This document shows, piece after piece, positions 35,139 through 48,349 of a stretch of DNA of 64,000 bases. Origin of the DNA: Toxotes chatareus (taxonomy: Eukaryota > Chordata > Actinopteri > Toxotidae). Every line of letters begins with the position of its first letter. The first letter of the stretch is position 1. The position numbers were made by a program, and so were the translations under genes. The notes below the pieces were generated by a model. It did not search any database and had not been told where the DNA came from. It worked only from the letters and a program-made list of their open reading frames with translations. The DNA is taken from the NCBI GenBank assembly GCA_016801885.1, contig JAFBJY010001501.1:1-64000 (forward strand), in the 5' to 3' direction.

Positions 35139-35643
35139 TGTTATGAGGGTTTTGTGTTGCGTGTGCTGGGTGTGTTTTCCCTCTGCCTTCTGTGGGAGGG
35201 TCTTTTCTATTAGAGTGGAGAGGCGTGGCTTTCTGCTGGCTGGTGGTTGGCACACCTGCACCTCGTTTCCTGATCATCACTCCTTTTAAGCCGGAGCTGG
35301 GCTTCACTTCGACGCTGGATTGTCTATCTTCAGTGGTAACTCTCTCGCCGCCAAGCAAACTATTCTTCTTTAAGAACCTCTTGTAAACTAACCTTGTGCT
35401 CAGTCAAGTGACTTCTGCTCTCTGCTGTTCTCTTCCAGTGAAACCCTCCAGTGTTCAGGATCGCTCCTCCAGCCAGTAAACTGCCTGCCACGCCACTCTG
35501 CCTCCACTCCTTTCAGTCCTGACAGTTTTTGGACTCGCTTTGTGTTAATCCTTATTAAATCTACTTTTTTTTTTCTCTGCCATCAGCCTGTGGTCTGCTT
35601 CTGGGTCCTCTAGAAAACACTCTGACCAAACTCATACCTAACA
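35139..35643 (+). mobile_element. Solo LTR with 5-bp target duplication
   Basis: Starts TGTTATGAGG and ends CATACCTAACA (TGTTA...TAACA), flanked by GTAGG on both sides (35134-35138 and 35644-35648). A TTTTAAG-type promoter box lies near 35284 and an ATTAAA poly(A) signal near 35554. Typical of a Gypsy-like LTR left after recombination; the class is inferred. Confidence 0.88.
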
Positions 35644-35794
35644 GTAGGGGATTGTGATTGGGAAGTGGGCCAGATGAAGGATGGAGGACAGTCACCTACT
35701 GGGAGAAGAGAGAGTGAGCGAGAGAGAGGGAGACATTGAACATAGAAAGATAGGGAGGCAAATAGGACAGATGTATCAGGCCAGATTCTTATCA

Positions 35795-35960
35795 TCACCA
35801 TCTGATCGGTCCCAATTTCATTCTGCAGCATGAAAACAAGCCCAAACACACAGCTAGAGTCACAAAGGACCATCTTAAGCGGCAAGAAGAAGGAGTCCTA
35901 CAACAGATGGTTTGGCCTCCACAGAGTCAGACTGGGATTACATGAAGAGACAGATGACAC
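35795..35960 (+). pseudogene. Tc1/mariner transposase fragment
   Basis: The frame near 35812 reads FILQHENKPKHTARVTKDHL, then GVLQQMVWPPQSQ, matching the conserved Tc1 stretch (usually QQDNDPKHT ... WPPQSPDLNPIE) around the second catalytic Asp. That Asp is Glu here, and the frame breaks right after WPPQS. Only this fragment survives, and no terminal repeats were found. Confidence 0.7.
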
Positions 35961-37540
35961 TGTGAGCCTAAAATGTAGTGAGGAGAAATGGGGCTGTTTT
36001 AAAGGCAAATGGCTGTCATATCCCTGCTCTGTCTGTCGCACTTTGTATTAAGTTAATTGACAAACAATTTACACCGTTAACAGTACCTCTATGTCCCCCT
36101 GGAGGTCCAACTATCAGTCGTGAGAGCAACTGTCAGGGCAGTGGATGATTCCTGGTCAAATACAGCTTGTGCTCTTTTATACAGAGCAGACACAGCAGAC
36201 TTACTGATGCACATTTTCTTGGAAGCAAGCCCCTACACTAGGAACTTGATAAGAGTCACGGTTAATGAAAAAAACTTTATAAGAGTTTATAATAAAGGAA
36301 GTTGATTAGTTATAAAGAAGAAAAAATGGACCTAGGTAAGAGTTATTCATGAATCATAAAGAAACATGAGGATTTAAAGTGGTGATACTCGACTAATGCC
36401 ACAATCAAGTTACTTGGGAGTGCTACATAGGGCATCAGTCATTTGTGAGTGAAGATTACAATTAAGTAAAACATCTGACTATATTTCTTTGTTTATTGGA
36501 ATATGTATGTATACTATGGAGACTGAAGAAAGCACTTCTGAATTGATGTTATTCACTGGCAGAGTTGTCATAAAAATCCAATCCACCAAACAGCTTGACT
36601 TTGTTTCGCCCTCTTCTGGTATGTGAATGTGATTCTTCTTTTCTTTACATTAAAGGCAGAAATTGCACAGGTGAAGCTTGTAGCCAGCATTAATGTAGAA
36701 AAATTACATAACTTATTTATGCTATGTAATGAGAACAGATCCAGAGATTTAATAGAGATACACGCTACTTGGAATGTCAGTGGTTGGATTCAGTTGTTTG
36801 AGAAAAGGTCTGAACTGAGTCTAAAACATGCAACTGTCCACGTTAGAGCAGCACAAACTTAGATGGAGATTAGCATAGGTGGAGATTGTCTACTGAACCA
36901 TTTCACACAATGGAATATACACTGGGGTTCAGGACCGCTTTCATGTTCCATTGCCTCCGTAATGATCAAAAAATGTGTTTTGTGTTAACAAAATGCTGTT
37001 CTTTGCCTGAAATCAAACACAAGTTCATATGAGATGGAAAAAAATTAAACAACATTCTTATATACTGTATTCTTACTGTAGAAAAAAAGTGTGACATCCT
37101 ATAGAGAACACCACAGGAGCAATAAAGGAGGAAGAGTTCATGATGAGAAAGTGGGGAGGTACAGGAGAGGCATGAAGTTTATAAAAAAGAACAGGGAAGG
37201 GAAGAAACAGGCTGTGGTGTCAGACGGACAGGCAGATGGTAGGAGGGTGCGTTTCCAATCAGCCTGGTGTTAAGGCTGAATCCTCACTCACTAAATCCAG
37301 AGAAATCCTTACAATTTAAACACACAGATATCCTCACTGCAGCCTAAGCCTAAGGGTTAAAGAACATGCGTCTCTTTCCAAAAACCATCCTACCATCAGG
37401 CACAACAGGCTTTGTTTCTGCTCATTTATTTTAGGGTAAGAGTACAACCTTAAGTCATTTTAGATTCAAGCTTGAATGAATTTTATACTCATTCATTCAT
37501 TATTTTGATCTCACTGGGCCTTACACAGTTATTCCAAAAC
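35961..37540. other. No gene recognised
   Basis: Unremarkable AT-rich sequence with short frames only. Confidence 0.5.
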
Positions 37541-37615
37541 CATGTGATGTCATTGTCTTTGATCTGTGATGATGATGTCATAAGATGTCATCTGGGATGA
37601 TGTCATCATCAGAAC
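37541..37615 (+). promoter_or_regulatory. Cluster of CRE-like GATGTCAT motifs
   Basis: GATGTCAT occurs four times within about 65 bases, three of them as TGATGTCAT, ending about 60 bases before the start codon of the ORF at 37671. TGATGTCA is a one-base variant of the CRE/ATF site. A simple GAT-rich repeat could produce the same pattern. Confidence 0.4.
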
Positions 37616-37670
37616 AGGTAAATATGCAGGATTTGTTATCAGCCTCAGAATTCACTCAAGTACGAGAGGA

Positions 37671-38255
37671 TTGAATACACTGGACAGCTGGCATATTACG
37701 AACGAAGAACAGCCAAGCACAATGGTTCACATTGTTAATGAACGAGGCGACCACTGGGATGAGGAAGACGAGAATCCACAACAACGTCAACAGATGATCC
37801 ACTTTAGGATTGTTATACCGATACGTAATCTGCCTGAGCTTCAAAGATTAGTTCAGTATCTGGAGAACGTGCAGGCAAATGAAAATCAACAAGAGGATGC
37901 TGATGGCAATGATGATGACACAGAAGATGAAAATGAACATGGGGTTGAGGATCAGTCTGAATATGAAGACAATGATCAATCTGAAGATGAGAGTGTATGT
38001 GAGAATGAAGATGAAGAGGATTGGAACATGAGGACTGGCTTAATTTCTTGCTGTTGCTGCCCAAGAGCAGAAGAACGAGATCAGGAGGAAGAGCCACTCC
38101 CTGGAGGATCCAAGAAAAGGGCCAGAGAGGATGATGGGACAGAGGAGGAAAGAAGCACCAGGCGCTTTAGACCAGATTTCATCTGTGCAACTGACAGTAA
38201 CAACAGCACCACACAGAACCAACCTGGACATGGAGGTCAACCAGTCTCAACCTGA
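37671..38255 (+). CDS. Acidic hypothetical protein, 194 aa
   Basis: One uninterrupted frame from ATG 37671. N-terminal 60 residues are mixed and could fold (QMIHFRIVIPIRNLPELQRL). A long Asp/Glu/Asn-rich stretch follows (about residues 68-122), then a Cys cluster ISCCCCPRAEE, then a nuclear-type basic and acidic tail with KKRARE and RSTRRFR. No domain recognised. Another start at 37722 is possible. In the next frame after 38230 a similar segment (DEDERESKRFKSAWSDPG) continues to about 38418, suggesting that the original protein was longer and that a frameshift closed it early. Regulation may involve the CRE-like cluster upstream. Single-exon form and charge bias suggest a lineage-specific nuclear protein; this is inference. 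Confidence 0.5.
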   Translation: MNTLDSWHITNEEQPSTMVHIVNERGDHWDEEDENPQQRQQMIHFRIVIPIRNLPELQRLVQYLENVQANENQQEDADGNDDDTEDENEHGVEDQSEYEDNDQSEDESVCENEDEEDWNMRTGLISCCCCPRAEERDQEEEPLPGGSKKRAREDDGTEEERSTRRFRPDFICATDSNNSTTQNQPGHGGQPVST

Positions 38256-38419
38256 TGTCGAGGACGAAGATGAGCGAGAGAGCAAGAGATTCAAATCTGC
38301 CTGGAGTGATCCAGGAGGATCCATCTATACATCCATCTATACATCTCCTGGGTGCATCACACCATCAATATGGTGCAGCCATAAAACAATGACAGCAGCT
38401 ATAATCAAACCTCCCTAAC

Positions 38420-39293
38420 CCTAACCCCTTACCCCTACCCTAATCCTGTTCACCACACCACTTCCTCCTCCAGCAGAAACTGACAATCACCAACCCTTTC
38501 TCAGCCACCTCAAATAATTTCTGCATGAACATCAAATATTCCCTTCACAGTAGCGTGGGCTTTCTCCGGTGCTCGGTTTCTCCCACAGTAGTCACAGCTC
38601 CCCCAAAAAGCCAAAAGACACATTTAAAATAAATTTTCATGTGACTTCTAATTTGTGATTTGTTGACTCATTATCTTTGCTCTCAGAAACCAGAGTATGT
38701 AGCTAAAATCTCTCAGATATCATCACTGGGAACTTCTCATTATTATGATATAATCGTCATAACTAAAATCTGACCAACAGAACAGGTAAACACGAGGGCA
38801 TGTAAGTGTGTGTGCATATTGTGTGTGTGTTGCTGTCGGGTAGGGAGGGATGGGTGGGTTGTCAGTGTCATTACTGGGCTGCAGCGCTTGTTGACATCAT
38901 TACCACAGGACAGCTGAGAGCATTAGAGACAGGAGTTTGGTGTCACTGAACTGAAACTCTAAGTTTCTCCACCTGTTCTGTGATTCTCTTTGTGTCGCTA
39001 TGTGTCTCCCTGTGGCAACTGCAACCTTTTCCCGCACAGATGGAAACACAAACTTTGATGAGTTTAACTTTGGGGCCTCACAGACATGCTGCGAAAACAG
39101 GGGAGTAGATTGTAAGCATAATTGTGGTTCAGTCAGTCTAAGGTGCACTCAAACAAGGATCACTTTTTACTCTTTCTCTCACATCTGCACATGCACACAA
39201 ACACACATTATACTACATTCTGTATATTTACTATGCACACTGCAGACTGTGGCCAGACACACTTATGATCTCAGTAGAGAATAGCTAAGAATA

Positions 39294-39330
<37 letters not shown>

Positions 39331-41126
39331 GAATGTGTATTAGCATATGATGATATGGAAATAATACTATGTAGACGTAATCCTCAGTGTTTGCTGCAGG
39401 GACCCAGAAAACTCCTCCAGCTTTTACACTGACATGGAAAGTTACCAACCACATCAAGAATAATAACACAGTTAATCCGGTGGACATTGTACTGTTCATG
39501 GAAGCAGTGACTGTAGGTCAACTGAGACTGAATGAGGCAGATCACTTAATAAGTGGACATGAAGCAACTCATGGATCCACAAAGCAACTTTTCCATTTTC
39601 ATTCTTTCACTCACATTTCATTTAATACTTTTACTGATTGATAAATGAGGTGGATATGATGACAGACTTAAATTGTCTGAGGCTGGAGATAATGTTTGTC
39701 TTCACAACACTGTAGACTTATTTAAATATAAATGATTGGTTCTTTGATAAACATCATTGCATCCTGAACATATTTGGTGTTGTACCACCCTAATGACCAA
39801 ACCTGGAATTTCCATTTTAATCTGTAAAGTCTGCTCGTTAGCTCAGTAGAACTGAAGGTGTTTTAGAAAAGTGGAAATAAGATGCACTTCTGCAGCTAAA
39901 CAGAGGCGTTAAGAAGAGGATTTCACTGTTTTCTTCATGAACATGTTTATCTGATCAGTCCTTCTTGTTGTAAATGATTTAGTGTTCCAGAGTTTTTCCT
40001 GAGAGAAGGTGAGAAAAAATCAACCTGTCTCCGAAAAATTATATTTCTATACAACTGAATTGCAACAGCAAATGTTTGTTGATACTGACCATAAAGTGTT
40101 TATAGACAATTTATTTTCCACAAAAAAATATCGTATCTTGCAGAATAACATCTGTTTGTAGTGACCACAGCATTATTCCACTTTTCATGTTCAGGCTCTC
40201 ACAGAGCTTGGTTGAGGTTTAGCAAAGATCATAGTCTGGTTTAATACAGAAAGAGTTCACAGTGACTTCAGACACAGCAGCTGTCTGACTACATTACAAA
40301 GTGAATGGAAATGATAACAGAAGCCCAGAAGTGTGAACTCTGGGAACAAACAAAGATCCTGGAGCCACTTTAACACTTGAGCTGTATGTGGATTTGTTCA
40401 GTTACTCAAATCAACACATAAGGATAAAGTAACAGAAACAGAATAAATGGCTCATGAATTCTAAATGTTCCTTCACATTAATCAGTCACAGATTTTCAAT
40501 CTCCTCAGCTCAACATCCAGTGAACAGCAGATGTGTGGTGCCTTCTGTTTATGAACTAGAGTACAACTATGACACATGCTCATGTTCACATACACAGTTT
40601 CAAAGGTTATGTATGTAACCACTGTTCATAAAAACATTAGATGTGAGCTACAGATAGATGGAGCCATACTCGTCACTCAGCTTTACATCGGTCTGTGGAC
40701 AGTAAACAGGCGTCTTTTGGATCTGGATCAGCACCATGGACAGAGACAGTGCAGCACCAGAGCAAAGACATGGTTCAACTCTGATGGTTTCACTAAAGAC
40801 ACTGTTTGAATCACACGAGTGAAACCACAAGAACAAAGTGGTTGTATCTCCAAACACAGCTGATATTTTGGTTCATGTATGTGCAGCAGAAAAGAGCAGA
40901 GTAAACAGCTAAAGACAGAGTTAGAACTGAGCAGGCTGATGTGTGTAGAGTTGTGTGTTTAACTTGCAGGAACATTCGCATTTCTACATTCAAGACTCAT
41001 AAAAAATGTCCTAGGTTTTCTAAAATTGACATCTTCTACCTTAGACCAAAGATTTACCAATGACCCTATGTATGTACAGAAAAGTTTCCAAATAAGTTAC
41101 GATGATTGGTAATAACTTCCAATTGT
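38420..41126. other. No gene recognised
   Basis: Holds a GT microsatellite (39295-39328) and isolated frames at 39000-39284 and 40648-40857 (minus). The latter has a hydrophobic stretch ALSLSMVLIQI followed by a Tyr-containing tail ending DEYGSIYL, so it could be the last exon of a membrane receptor, but nothing supports it further. Confidence 0.4.
39295..39328. repeat. GT microsatellite
   Basis: About 17 GT units. Confidence 0.95.
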
Positions 41127-41454
41127 CAATGTATATATCACCGTGAATGCAAAACTTTTTGTTTGGGATGTAGTGAACTTGACTGGGTCCACAAGAGACA
41201 AGGGGCGTGGCTTCCAAAACCACAGTGCAAGCTTTCCAAACAAATATGCCAGCTTCCTTATACTAAACTGGGAAGGTGAGTGGCCTGGAAATGTGACATC
41301 TAAAATCAATATAGTTCTCGTTCTAACAAATAGCGTTTTCCATTGTGGAAGTGTACTCACATTAAGCCATGCTGTGAACAGCCACTATCACTAAAGCTGA
41401 GCTGGAACGGTGCAAGTGTTTCTTCCACTTTACTGTACAGCAAACTGATTTGTT

Positions 41455-42081
41455 CATTCAATTCAATTCAATTCAATTCAATTTTATTTATATAGCACCT
41501 TCCACAATCAAAATTGTCTCAAAGCGCTTTACAGAGACCCAGAGCCTGACCCCAGAGCAAGCACTTAAGGCGACAGTGGCAAGGAAAACTCCCTTTTAAC
41601 AGGAAGAAACCTTGAGCAGAACCTGGCTCAGATGGGGGACCCTCCTGCCAATGGCTGGGCTGGGTGAAAGGAGGAAAAGGAGGAAGATAGGACAGCTAGG
41701 AATGGAGGAGAGGGGGAGAAAGACATGCAGCATAATACAGACAATGTGGGTCAGTATTTACATTACAGTTAGTGGACAGTTATTGGATAATGTGTGCTCA
41801 GCAGATTAGAATTATGAAACAGAGCACGGAGGCAAAAAGCTGTCATGACTGGTAATTATTTACATTACAGTTTGCAAAGAATATTAATCAAATATTTATC
41901 TGTAGCAGAACGGAACATTAAACATGTTAGAAATCGATCATTGTAAACAATAAACAGCAGCAGGTGGGTGGAGCCAGGACCATAGGACATGCAGCTTCAG
42001 AGCCAGAGGTACCTGCAGTAAGGTACAGAGAAAGAGAGACCAGAGAGAAACAAACACAGGACTACGGGACAGAGAGGACAC
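41455..42081 (-). mobile_element. LINE 3' fragment with ATTCA tail
   Basis: The ATTCA pentamer tail at left is followed by TTTTATTTATATAGCACC and about 600 bp nearly identical to 62262-62888, the 3' end of the LINE at the right edge. It is 5'-truncated and has no RT. The right arm preserves the uninterrupted target (GTTCATCTGAACC in complement, near 53191-53215), proving insertion after the duplication. Confidence 0.88.
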
Positions 42082-42829
42082 TAATCTGAACCACTAATAA
42101 AGTGATGCTAACTCACATTTCATTTTCTTACAAAATGTTCCTAGTTTAAAAGAAACAGCAAAAAGTTTGCTTTGCATTAGTAGTAACATAACAGCTGTGA
42201 TGTGGCTGAAAATGATCAATAAACAGTGAAATAAGGCTGATATCTGAAAGTCCAAACTGGAACAGAGGAGTGAAAGTAAACCCCAGATCACAGAGGTTCA
42301 GGTAGAAGCTGCAAAAGTCTTGAGAGCTGAAAACAGAGAGAATTAAGAATAGAGCTTTCTCTCTAGTCTACAGCATAGACACACAGGAGTGTAGCGACTG
42401 CAGACACAGCTAAAGGGAGGAGAATGTCATAGGTTGGCAATGGTCAGCTCTGCTACCAAGCAGGACCAACACAGTGCAATTTGGCACAGCTACCCTGCTA
42501 ACTCCTGTGAGGCTGTAATGGAAATGCATGCCATCACAGCTTATGTGCTAATGGAAAAAGCCCATAATATGCTACTTTTCAGGGCACCTCTGTAACAACC
42601 TTAAGCTTCTGAACATCTACCACAACATCCCTAATTCAGTTTCCACTGGAAACATTGATGCCTCTGCCTCCACCTGATTTCCTGTCATCTCTCTACTGTC
42701 CATAATAAAGGCATAAAAAACCCAAATCACTTAAAGATATACTCACATTCCCATTTCCACATTCAAAGCACTGGTGTTTGATCTAATTCTTCCTGCTGTC
42801 CATACTGGCTGCCAGGAGATCCCTTCTTT

Positions 42830-43195
42830 AAACAATTTCTGTGGAAATGATAGGCCACAAAATCCACAGTCCTATTTCTGTGCAAATAGTAATTCCAAAA
42901 TTCATCAGCATTGTTAAACAAAATCAAGTGGGTATCTTCAAATGTTTGTCTTTTAGTGCAGAATTTCCTCTCTGTGTTTCCATCTCTCCACCACAGCTTT
43001 GCATGGAAACATTAGGTGTAGAAACACAAAGAGGGAATTTTGGACTAAAAATACCTGGAAGATAGAAAACTTGATCTACTCAGACTGTTGAAGCCTCGTG
43101 TTTGCTTCTTTTCAACTCTGAAGTCAACTTTTCCACAGGACAGGGACTGTGGATTTTATGCTCCACCATTTTCATTAGAATTTCTTTAGAAAGGA
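42830..43195. repeat. MITE-like block with imperfect inverted ends, left arm
   Basis: Both ends carry related sequence in opposite orientation (AAATCCACAGTCC with a GGAAATGAT-type flank). A mirrored copy lies at 52138-52505. A 74-codon frame (42841-43065, starts MEMIGHKIHS) stays open in both copies but spans the repeat end, so it is probably incidental. Confidence 0.35.
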
Positions 43196-43319
43196 TCTTG
43201 TTGCAGACAGTACAGACTTCCTAGAAATCCTTTCCTTTAACACAAACTACAGTGCATCACACCAAAACAAAGTTAAGAAGCTGAGAAACCATGAGAATAT
43301 CTCACAATCATGGTCAGCA

Positions 43320-43612
43320 TTAAAAAAAGAATCTAACATGTATTGACTTACTGAAAACCTTGGAGCTGATCTGGACTTTCCTGTAGTGTCCTCTTGTCCT
43401 TGTAACAGCAGTAGCTCCTCCCTTCCTTGTCAATAATTGTGCAGAAATATCTGAGTGCTTCTTTCTTCCTAAATCATGAGCAAGTCCTGTCCAGTCCAAC
43501 TGTTTCTGCTCCTGTTTGACTTCTGAACTTGTCTCTGACTGTGTGTCCACTTACTGCAGCCTGTGACATCAGGCTGTAGAATGTTGATACATCAAAGACA
43601 TCAAAGGACAAA

Positions 43613-43640
<28 letters not shown>
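43320..43640 (-). repeat. Repeated unit with conserved open frame, copy 1
   Basis: Minus-strand frame from 43550 reads MDTQSETSSEVKQEQKQLDW, later GLAHDLGRKKHSDISAQLLT and GGATAVTRTRG, up to a splice-like GTAAGTC. Four copies in the window (also 47386, 51755 and 62055) keep the frame nearly unchanged. It is hydrophilic and basic, with no recognised domain. It could be an exon of a multicopy gene or a dispersed repeat that happens to be open. Confidence 0.45.
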
Positions 43641-43654
<14 letters not shown>

Positions 43655-43667
43655 CTCTCTCTCTCTC
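43613..43667. repeat. CT/CA compound microsatellite
   Basis: CT, CA, then CT runs beside repeated unit copy 1; the other copies have shorter CA/GT tracts at the same place. Confidence 0.95.
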
Positions 43668-46600
43668 CAAAGTCAAACCTGCTCCAGTGTTTTAGCCTGA
43701 AGGTTTGTCAGTAAAATATGAGCATCCAGTTCCTACTACCAGTCTGCTAACACAGAGCTTCATCTGTCAGCTACAACACAAGGTCAACACTGCTGGGTTC
43801 TGTTGTCCGGGAACTGTGAAAGTGATGAACCTAATTACTCAAAATCACATCAACATTTTATTTATAGAACTTGCATCTCCCACACTGACACTGAGACCCA
43901 AGCAGAGCTGCTGGTTCTTCCTGTTAGGATTCTCCTCCATGTTTGTGTGGAACAACAGAGGAAATGTATCTGTAAAGAAAGTCTGTGTCCTACCATTATC
44001 ATCTGAGCAGCAGCCCTCTGGATACACTTCTCTCATCTTTCTAGAAACAAAGAATAACAAACCCACTAAATGCTGCTGAAGATAGTCGAGGATCTTTGGC
44101 TGAATCTGTTTCCCTTGTTCTTTTTTTTCTTCTGAAGGTCATTGGCAGCACTTAACTGAAAGAAAACAAAAGAAATCGAATGTTTTACTATTTCAACAGC
44201 AACACGGCGTCTTCATCTCCTGCACTGAAACAATTGAATCAGTTATTTGCATCAGACTGTAAACTTTCTGCTCCAGTTTCAAATTTCCACATCAATCACA
44301 CAACAGACATGATGACCTTGACAGCAGCTCACATCCATCTGTGATAGAAACAGTCTCCAGTGCAAATTAATGTGGTATAAATGTTTAAGTCTTTAGAGGA
44401 AAACTGGTCCATACAATATCTAATCAGCTTGTAGTCTACAGCCATGCAGCTGTTTCTAACTCAGCCTCAACATGCTGGAAAATGATGCTGATTTTCAACA
44501 GCACAAAAACCTGAGAGGGAGAATAAACTCTCAGATCCTGATCTTCATCTTTGAGTCTGGAGGACTTTATAATGGATGAGAACACAATTTATTTTCAATA
44601 ATGTTTATAAAACGACAGCTAGAGTTGTCAGTTGAATGTCAGTGATCTGAACTCGAGTCGAGTTATCAGAGCAGAGAGAAACTGACAGGCCGTGTATTCA
44701 TTTCACAGTTCAGACTCCACAGACATCAGACACAGACAGAGCCATTAGACTGATGGAGGCATTTCATCACAAAGTATTAGAGCCATACAGAACCTTTGTG
44801 TACTGTGTCTGCAGGTTATTACAGCTGTGTATCAGTCACCCACACCTGAAACACACTGAAGACTTTAAACTGAATTTCTTAAACCTTTCTGAGGCTGAAC
44901 TCAATCATGCCAAAGAACTGACTCATCAACTGATCAATAGAGGAACATTGCATTACATTACATTTCAAAACAGTAACACAACAGTGGGTTTTCACTGGAG
45001 AGTGGATTCTCCTGAACTGAGTACTGAAGACTGAGTCACTGAGGGGTCAGGCAGAGAGAGAGAGTCAGTTTTATAACATGGGATCAGACATAGACTCAGA
45101 CTCAACATGGATGAATCCGCTTCACCTCACACACACTTCAAGAAAATAATATACAATATACAGCAGCTTTAAAACAACAGCAATAAAGTATGGCAACAAA
45201 TCTGATTAAAATAATGAAACTTCTCTTTTGCCTTAAAAAGACAACAATTCAAAATGTTTTCTATAGCACAGAAATTGCATATGTATGAATACAAACTGTA
45301 CCAGGCCTGCAGAACAAATGGCAGCCAAACCTTCAGGGAATCAGCATGAGCACCAAACTGAGAAATTAATTCAAATGCACAGTGTCCATGAAACCAAAAT
45401 CCAGAGTAAATACTTTCTTCAAACCCTTTCTCTACAGCAGTGTCTTCTGTCACTCCAGCTAAAGAAAGCTACACAGACATTAGCATGATCTATTTATGAA
45501 TGAGTGGTGACTGTGGACATATGTGTCCCTGGCTTGTCCTGATGGAGGAGAAGTTCACTGTACAATGAACAGACACAGAGAAAATGATTTCATGTGATCT
45601 GTGTATGTTGAAGTTCATTATGGAACTAATGTACTGAAAAGAGAAAAGCACACAGACTTTTGTTTTACAGCAGGTTTCATATGATGCAGATTATATTAGA
45701 CTATAAAATAAGAGAAAAGCATCCAGAGAAAAAAGCAGCATGGTTCCTGAACATGTTTAGAGAATTTCTCAGTTTTCCAAGGTGAGAGCCCAGTGGAGGA
45801 TCAAACTAAAGCAGAAGAATCTTTGGTAACAAGGTCTTTAACGTGGCCTGAGTGCTGCAGTCTGTCTGTACATAACAAAAGCTGAAGCACACTTTCTACA
45901 TCACTCTATGCCTTTAACATTACATTTCATTGTATCTCTAAGTAAACGGCCTGACTGTGGCTCAGTGGCAAAACTGTACAACTGCCCTCATCAAGAACCC
46001 CTCAGCCATAACACCAATACAAACCAAAATGTCTCCAGTGATATGAAGCAGAAAGATAAACAGGATTTAAAGTTTTTGTCCATTTCCTCACTTCATGGTT
46101 CACTGAGTTAAACTCATTTACAACACCACCCACTCTCACTGAGTTTCAATCAACAGTGGAGGAGGAGGGTCAGTGGTTAGTATTGGTTACTTAAAAATGA
46201 CTTCCTGCTGGGCCAGAAAAACAGTTACACCTATAGGATGAGAGACAATGGAGGAAGAGAAATGACAGAGTCAAGCAAATCACGAACGTGTGGAAACATT
46301 ATCACAGCTAAAGGACTGCATTTCTTCTTCTTTTGAGCCCCTTCGTCCATCTTCTCAGTTGAAAATGTTTTATAATCCTGAAGCAGTGAGAGAACTTCAC
46401 TGACTAATTACAAACAGCTTTTTCTCCATGATAAACTATTGTGTTTGTGCAGCCTGCACAGGAAGGAGTGACAGTAAAATCCATCCAAGTGTTGGATCAT
46501 ATCACAGACAGACTGAGCAACATCACAACATCTACATTCACATTATTTGTATCTTAAAATCTCTGATTGATGTTCCTGAGAGAGAGAGAGGCTGTGGGTT

Positions 46601-47385
46601 ATGAGACCTGAATTTAACATTAGAATCAAATGGACTGTGGTTATTTGATAATTGGCTCGAAACAATGAAAGCTCAGGTCCCTACACAATGTGAATACAGC
46701 TTCAATAACTGAGGTTTATGGATCCCCAGTTTCCTGTAAAGTGACTGATAGAAAATCAGAATCATTGTTGCTGAAACAGTAACATATTAAAGCCCTCAGG
46801 CCTCTGGGAACTGAAACTGAATCATGAACAATAGTGTTTCATTGTCGGTCAGTGTTTGTTTGTATTTGAGCTGTTTCATATCCTCCCATTTCTCCTCCCT
46901 CTATAGTTAATATGGACGACCTCTGTGTCCCACAATGCCTCTCTCCAACCTCAGTCACTCTATTAGGGAGCAGCTATGAAGCTGACAGCTTTATTGTGGC
47001 TCGTCTGCAGGAGCAGAGAGCACAGGCTCAGGTCAGAGTCAGAGATAAAAGATGAGTGAGCACAGACGTCCATCTTTAAGATGAAGAGCATCTTAACACC
47101 TGAGACTGATTTCATCCAATTTACTGTATTGTCCTAAATTTTAACTGTCTCTGGATGTTGTGTTTCAGAAACTCACAGTTACACATACAAAGCACTGCTG
47201 GTTGATCTTCAACATAAATGATAAAAAAGACTTGGAGAACGCCTGTTTCAACTATATAAGTCAGACTGCTGAAGCCTCATGTTTAGTATAAATAAGCTGA
47301 ACATTTGGGCTGAAGTTCTTGTGTTATTAGACATCATGTCAATTTAACAAGCACATCCCACTGAACTGAAACACTGACATCAACT
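43668..47385. other. 3.7-kb segment present only in the left arm
   Basis: Lies between two direct copies of the repeated unit and is absent from the right arm. Frames at 43705-44079 (plus, 124 codons) and 44753-45034 (plus, 93 codons) have no recognised domain. No transposon termini found. Confidence 0.45.
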
Positions 47386-47655
47386 GACTTACTGAAAACC
47401 TTGGAGGTGATCTGGACTTTCCTGTAGTTTCCTCTTGTCCTTGTAACAGCAGTAGCTCCTCCCTTCCTTGTCAATAATTGTGCAGAAATATCTGAGTGGT
47501 TCTTTCTTCCTAAATCATGAGCAAGTCCTGTCCAGTCCAACTGTTTCTGCTCCTGTTTGACTTCTGAACTTGTCTCTGGCTGTGTCCACTTACTGCAGCC
47601 TGTGACATCAGGCTGTAGAATGTTGATACATCAAAGGCATCAAAGGACAAACACA
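47386..47655 (-). repeat. Repeated unit with conserved open frame, copy 2
   Basis: Direct repeat of 43320-43640. Here the vertebrate-type start ATG is lost (GTGTCCA changed), but the rest of the frame is intact through SKVFS and the GTAAGT-like site. Confidence 0.45.
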
Positions 47656-48349
47656 CACACACACACACTTGTCTTACTATAGTTGTGAGGACACATGTTG
47701 CCATAATGCATTCCCTTGCCCCTTAACCTAACCTTAACCAAGGACAGCAGCAGCTGAACTGTACACAACTACATGTACTAACACACAGCAAATTCACAAA
47801 GTACTAAAATCTGGAGTCAGGCAAAAAGTGTTAAAGAGTTACATTTCTGGAGTTTATTTTATAACTCTGACTACAGTTTGTGTTAAGGTGTACACCCAGG
47901 CCGAGTTGAATTTTGGAGTTTATTCCCTGGTGTTCAGGATCTGGTTTTAACTCTGTCCCTGGAGTTCACGACGCATTTTATCGTGGCATGAGCAGCACAA
48001 GGAACGTCATCACAAGGCTGGTAAGAGCATGATTTTTATCAGAAAGTACTTTAAATGCGTAATATTTTGTCATTGTTCTCACTTTATCTACTTACATAGT
48101 ACCGCTAATGACTGCAAACTTAGATAAGATAAGATAAGATAAACCTTTAATAGTCCCACAATGGGGAAATTGCACTGTTACAGCAGCAGAAAAAACACTC
48201 AAGATTTACACAATAATACACAATAATAATAAATACTATAAACAGCAAACAGTATGAAAAAAGAAGAAGAAGAAGGCTGCACATAAAGCACCAGTTATTA
48301 AGTCCAGAACAGAGTATGTGTGCAAGTGGTTTTTGTGCATGTGGTTTGC

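Noticed and set aside
42841..43065. 74-codon ORF conserved in both duplication arms as a gene
   Set aside because: It starts in the inverted end of a MITE-like block, and conservation is expected from the recent duplication alone.
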